The translations under genes and the position numbers were made by a program. A stretch of 7,885 bases of DNA, from assembly GCA_002423305.1 (NCBI GenBank), contig DIVI01000129.1:3647-11531 (forward strand). Direction: 5' to 3'. The DNA is from Methylococcus sp. UBA6136. Lineage in GTDB: Bacteria; Pseudomonadota; Gammaproteobacteria; Methylococcales; Methylococcaceae. The notes below the pieces were generated by a model that saw only the letters and a list, made by a program, of their open reading frames with translations, was not told the origin of the DNA and ran no database searches. Of the stretch, positions 4,963 through 7,885 are shown one piece after another (the stretch's first letter is position 1; each line of letters begins with the position of its first letter).

Positions 4963-7389
4963 CTAATCGGCTGTTTTCGGACACGGCGCGCCTTTCTCAA
5001 TCCAGCGGGCAAATGTTCGGACGAATTTTTCATGACTGATGGGCGGCTGGGTCCTCTCTACCCCGCGTGCATTCACGCCGGGCGACCAGGCCCAGTTGAC
5101 GCGCACATCGGTATCCAGATGCTTCAGCAGACCCTCCAGCGTGAAGCCTCCATTGGTGTCGGGATTCTTGAGTTTCGAGCACAGCAGGGCACCCGGCATA
5201 GGCGTTCCCGGAGAGATTTCCATGGCCATATTGGTCGGGGCAAGAAACCAGCCACTCTGACCCTCCTCTTCCACGCCTGGCGCACCCGTTTGCGGGTTGT
5301 TGCTTTTGCCATGGCAAGTATCGCAACGTCCATTCAACAGACCCTTGTCATCTTCGCCCCGGCTGATGCCGAACAGATGTGGGCGACGGTCATCGGTCTG
5401 ACGCGGGTAATCATTGGTAGCGGGACTGGAGGGGTCACTCGCGGTGTGACAATTCTGGCAGCGAGGGTCCACCAGCACGGAGTAGATTTGCCGCCATTCG
5501 TAGGTCCCCCCGGTCACCGCACGGCCATAGGGTTTGCAGTCTTGCCCGTCCGGCTGCCCGCACTTGAAGATGTCCGTCTTCAGATAATTCGCGATCAATC
5601 GGACATCGGACTGATTCAGCAGGCCGGGATAGAGTTTCGGCATCGGGTCAGGCACGCTGGCGAGAAATTTCTCCAGCCGCCTGGGATCGGCCAGATGGCT
5701 ATGGCGCAAGATCGATGGATACAGGGCCCCCGTGCCTGATTGACCATGACAGTTGCTGCACACGGTCATGAACAGGGCTTTGGGCGCTGAGGCAAAACCC
5801 ACGGACTGACTGATGCGAGGGAACGTTGTGATCTCCGGCTTTTTGCGCTGAGTCAAACCGAGGACGGTGACGCGCAAAGGCCCGGCAACGCCATCCGTGG
5901 TGATGGATGAACCCCCCACGGCGGCAGCCAGATATTGCTTGTCACCAACGGAATAACTGATCAGGCCATTGTTCATGGCGCCGCCCAATGCCTGCCGGTG
6001 ATGCAGCGCTCCGGTAATAGCATCGAACACCAGCAGGCGACCTTTGACATCCCCGGCAAACAGCAGGCCGGATTTGGTCGTGACGAGGCCGGCTATCACC
6101 GGCGCATCGTTCTGAAACCGCCAAAGCGTCTGGCCAGAGCGGGCGTTGAGCGCCGTAATCCGTCCTTCCGGCAATGCACTGTAGTCAGGCGTAGTCGAGC
6201 CGCCGGCGTAATCCGTGTCACTCGTGGGCGGGGTCGATTTGAAGTATCGGCACCAATCGATCATGCCGACGAAGAGCGACCCGGTTCGTGGATCATAGGC
6301 GGTGCCGTTGTATTGCGCCCCGGCACCGGGACAGACCCACTTCCAGTTCGAATCCAGCGGCTCCTGGTCATGGGCCATGGTCGTGGCTGGGACATCGAAC
6401 ACCGCGCCCTGCGTGGTCCGATCGTAGCCGTAGACGCGACCGCTCTTGCCCGTCACGGCCAGCATGGACGTGCCTCCCGTTCCCCGAAACAGGGTGGGCG
6501 CAGCGGAAAGGTCCCAATCATGTTCGTCATGGGGAACGGCCTGGTAGTACCAGTTCAGCTTGCCCGATGCAGCATCCACCGAAATGACGGAGTTGGTGTA
6601 GACGTTATCCCCAGGCCTGTCTTCCGGATAAAAAATGGGTGTCGGATTGGACACCGGTGCAATCACTTCACCGGTCAGGACATCCAGGGACACCGTAGTC
6701 CAGAATCCACCCCCCTGTTCATTGTTCATCTGCACGGTCTTGAATTGCCAGATTTCCTTCCCGGTCGTGGCATCCAGCGCCAGCAAGCGACCATTGATGC
6801 CCTTGTCACTGGTGGCGACGCCGATGAACAGCTTGTCATTCCAAACCACGGGAGCTGCCACCAGCGATTCCCGCTGACTGGAATCGGCCGCCTGTACCGC
6901 CCAGATCAGCTTGCCCGTCTTCGCTTCCAACGCTATCAACTGTCCATCGTTGGTGCCGCGATAGACGACGCCCTTGGCATAACCCACGCCCCGCGTGGCG
7001 AAATAGCTGGCGACGGTATATTTGAACTCCACCAGCGAGCGCCACAAGGGCTTGCAGGTCACGGCATCAATGGCATAGGTCGCCCTCAGGGTGGTGACGT
7101 ACAAGGTTCGATCCACCTTGACGATCCCACTGCCAAACCAGGCCGGCTCATTCAAACGGGCCTCACAGACAGGCTTGAGATTCTTCAGATTGCTCTTGTT
7201 GATCTGATCCAGCTCAACATAACGCTGGGCATCGAAATCCTTGTTCAGACCCACCCAGTCCAGTCCGTCAGCAAGAACAAACTCTGCACATAGGCTCACC
7301 CATACGAGCAGTCCGATGGCAGCCAACCGGCGAATGGATCTCGAAGGAAGGGAAATATGAACTGTTGAGACCGCCGAATTCTGGAACAT
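4963..7389 (-). CDS. Secreted PQQ-dependent dehydrogenase fused to cytochrome c and a di-heme domain (three c-hemes)
   Basis: The 808-residue product is a predicted periplasmic quinohemoprotein that oxidises an unknown substrate, probably an alcohol or aldehyde, and passes electrons through its own hemes. ATG at 7389 is chosen because GAGGA lies 8 bases upstream and a signal peptide follows (RR at 20-21, hydrophobic 22-39, cleavage VLA|D after 40). Residues 41-515 form the beta-propeller with recurring DAxTGKxxW blades (108-116, 155-163, 206-214, 272-280, 415-423). DWD at 291-293 fits the catalytic Asp region of PQQ alcohol dehydrogenases; the vicinal Cys pair of methanol dehydrogenase is absent, but C75 and C112 could pair. 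A cytochrome c domain follows (CSNCH 544-548, likely axial M583). The last 180 residues carry CQNCH (644-648) and CDTCH (689-693), then LAPTNMAME, LKNPDTNGG and WIEKGAPCP, a pattern I recall from small proteins labelled isoquinoline 1-oxidoreductase subunit. Confidence 0.88.
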   Translation of the reverse strand: MFQNSAVSTVHISLPSRSIRRLAAIGLLVWVSLCAEFVLADGLDWVGLNKDFDAQRYVELDQINKSNLKNLKPVCEARLNEPAWFGSGIVKVDRTLYVTTLRATYAIDAVTCKPLWRSLVEFKYTVASYFATRGVGYAKGVVYRGTNDGQLIALEAKTGKLIWAVQAADSSQRESLVAAPVVWNDKLFIGVATSDKGINGRLLALDATTGKEIWQFKTVQMNNEQGGGFWTTVSLDVLTGEVIAPVSNPTPIFYPEDRPGDNVYTNSVISVDAASGKLNWYYQAVPHDEHDWDLSAAPTLFRGTGGTSMLAVTGKSGRVYGYDRTTQGAVFDVPATTMAHDQEPLDSNWKWVCPGAGAQYNGTAYDPRTGSLFVGMIDWCRYFKSTPPTSDTDYAGGSTTPDYSALPEGRITALNARSGQTLWRFQNDAPVIAGLVTTKSGLLFAGDVKGRLLVFDAITGALHHRQALGGAMNNGLISYSVGDKQYLAAAVGGSSITTDGVAGPLRVTVLGLTQRKKPEITTFPRISQSVGFASAPKALFMTVCSNCHGQSGTGALYPSILRHSHLADPRRLEKFLASVPDPMPKLYPGLLNQSDVRLIANYLKTDIFKCGQPDGQDCKPYGRAVTGGTYEWRQIYSVLVDPRCQNCHTASDPSSPATNDYPRQTDDRRPHLFGISRGEDDKGLLNGRCDTCHGKSNNPQTGAPGVEEEGQSGWFLAPTNMAMEISPGTPMPGALLCSKLKNPDTNGGFTLEGLLKHLDTDVRVNWAWSPGVNARGVERTQPPISHEKFVRTFARWIEKGAPCPKTAD

Positions 7390-7397
7390 GTGATGTG

Positions 7398-7402
7398 TCC
7401 TC
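7398..7402 (-). promoter_or_regulatory. Ribosome binding site that fixes the PQQ dehydrogenase start
   Basis: TCCTC on the plus strand reads GAGGA on the minus strand, 8 bases before the ATG at 7389. The frame stays open to an ATG at 7524, but that longer start would bury the signal peptide 45 residues inside the protein, so the start at 7389 is preferred. Confidence 0.6.
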
Positions 7403-7427
7403 GCTTTTCCATCAGACAAGAAACGGG

Positions 7428-7454
7428 GGGTCTCAACGATACCACTGAAGACCC
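7428..7454. repeat. Inverted repeat in the PQQ gene leader or promoter region
   Basis: GGGTCT (7428-7433) and AGACCC (7449-7454) form a 6-base dyad around a 15-base spacer, 39-65 bases upstream of the PQQ gene ATG. A minus-strand -10-like GATAAT lies at 7459-7464 without a clear -35. The dyad could be an operator or a leader hairpin. Such a short dyad can arise by chance. Confidence 0.3.
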
Positions 7455-7683
7455 GACCATTATCATCCAAGCACTTAATTCCCACGCAAAACAAGCACCG
7501 ACGGAGCCAGAATGGCCAGCTCACGAATATTTACATCGCTGGCAGTTCCAGTTGAGATATGATGCCCGCTTGGAATCAGGCACAGGGGTCATCAGACTCC
7601 ACGGCCAGCTCCTGCTGCTGCTTTCAGCCGCTGAACGAGCCCCCTCTTTCATGACCACCTAGACCGAGACGTCCACACAATAT

Positions 7684-7885
7684 ATGCGCTTGTGGTTTGC
7701 GCTTTTTGCCCTTCTTTCAGGCTGTGCGATCTGGGGACCGGATTACGAGAAGCCCAAAGTCGATCAACCCGGACAATGGTCATCAAAGGATTCCCGCGCA
7801 ACCCTCTCGGCCAAGCAGATTACGGAAATGGCATGGTGGGGCAAATACCAGGATCCACTACTGCTGAAACTGGTCCAGCAGGCGC
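7684..7885 (+). CDS. RND efflux outer-membrane lipoprotein, NodT/OprM family, N-terminal part (runs off right edge)
   Basis: Sixty-seven codons are visible, open to the edge. MRLWFALFALLSGCAIWGPD is a lipoprotein signal with lipobox LSGC (lipidated C14), followed by GPDYEKP (18-24), QW (31-32), MAWWGKYQDPLL (49-60) and KLVQQA. This GPDY..P...W...WW..Y.DPLL..L pattern is the hallmark N-terminus of the NodT/OprM outer-membrane channels (TolC-like trimers, about 450-500 residues) that pair with an RND or other pump and a membrane-fusion protein. Those partners would be expected beyond the right edge. An in-frame TAG at 7660 excludes starts further upstream than that; the ribosome site is weak. 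It diverges from the PQQ dehydrogenase gene, and coregulation is possible but unproven. Confidence 0.88.
   Translation, partial: MRLWFALFALLSGCAIWGPDYEKPKVDQPGQWSSKDSRATLSAKQITEMAWWGKYQDPLLLKLVQQA

Larger units (their letters stand above)
7390..7683. other. Divergent intergenic region between the PQQ dehydrogenase and the efflux lipoprotein genes
   Basis: This 294-base gap must hold the promoters of both divergent genes. Besides the dyad at 7428-7454 and a GATAAT on the minus strand, a plus-strand TATGAT (7558-7563, 5 of 6 for a -10 box) with TTTACA too far upstream (22-base spacing) is the best candidate for the efflux gene. A 90-codon open frame on the plus strand (7390-7662) has no ribosome site or recognisable content and is not called. 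No RNA gene or terminator was seen. Confidence 0.5.

Noticed and set aside
5935..7293. Long plus-strand open frame of 452 codons opposite the PQQ gene
   Set aside because: It is the antisense shadow of a GC-rich gene whose heme and propeller motifs are clear on the minus strand; the shadow has no recognisable domain.
3021..7389. Quinate/shikimate pathway linking the AroE-like enzyme with the PQQ dehydrogenase (QuiA-like)
   Set aside because: PQQ quinate dehydrogenases have an N-terminal membrane anchor of several helices and no hemes; this protein is secreted and triheme, and the AroE-like protein lacks the shikimate-binding serines.
7390..7524. Extended start of the PQQ dehydrogenase at 7524
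   Set aside because: It would put 45 extra residues before the signal peptide; the ATG at 7389 has a GAGGA ribosome site and a normal signal sequence.
7390..7662. 90-codon plus-strand open frame in the divergent gap
   Set aside because: No ribosome site, no recognisable motif, and it covers the expected promoter region of both neighbours.

Overview
The window is about 58-60% GC by eye and tightly packed. Its protein families (outer-membrane beta-barrel, lipoproteins with lipoboxes, NodT-type efflux lipoprotein, PQQ and c-heme periplasmic oxidase) indicate a Gram-negative bacterium, most likely a beta- or gammaproteobacterium. I cannot name a genus. Short palindromic REP-like elements with a CCCTTCG...CTCAGGG core occur three times, two of them inside a gene.

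Left part (1-1718, minus strand): a type I restriction-modification operon. A full-length HsdM adenine methyltransferase (112-1611) is followed, through an ATGA stop/start overlap, by the N-terminus of an HI0074-type nucleotidyltransferase substrate-binding protein that leaves the window at base 1. The specificity and restriction subunits are not in view. A plausible sigma-70 promoter lies at 1689-1718. A small acidic unknown protein (1754-1978) is encoded divergently and may end in an intrinsic terminator.

Middle part (2041-4398, plus strand): an exported MetA-type outer-membrane barrel (2041-2970), a shikimate dehydrogenase-like enzyme that keeps the catalytic Lys and Asp but lacks the shikimate-binding serines (3021-3914), and a small outer-membrane lipoprotein (4006-4398). 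The lipoprotein start site carries two mutually exclusive hairpins.

Right part (4427-7389, minus strand): a large secreted PQQ beta-propeller dehydrogenase fused to a cytochrome c domain and a further two-heme domain, giving three CXXCH motifs. It is followed, after a 128-base gap with a REP-like element, by a small secreted adhesin-E-like protein. Divergent from this pair, at 7684, starts an RND-type outer-membrane efflux lipoprotein that runs off the right edge.

The exported proteins all act in the periplasm or outer membrane. A shared pathway (for example oxidation of an alcohol or aromatic compound with uptake and efflux) is only an inference. The most distinctive items are the PQQ/triheme fusion, the HI0074 module coupled to hsdM, and the REP-derived codons inside hsdM.
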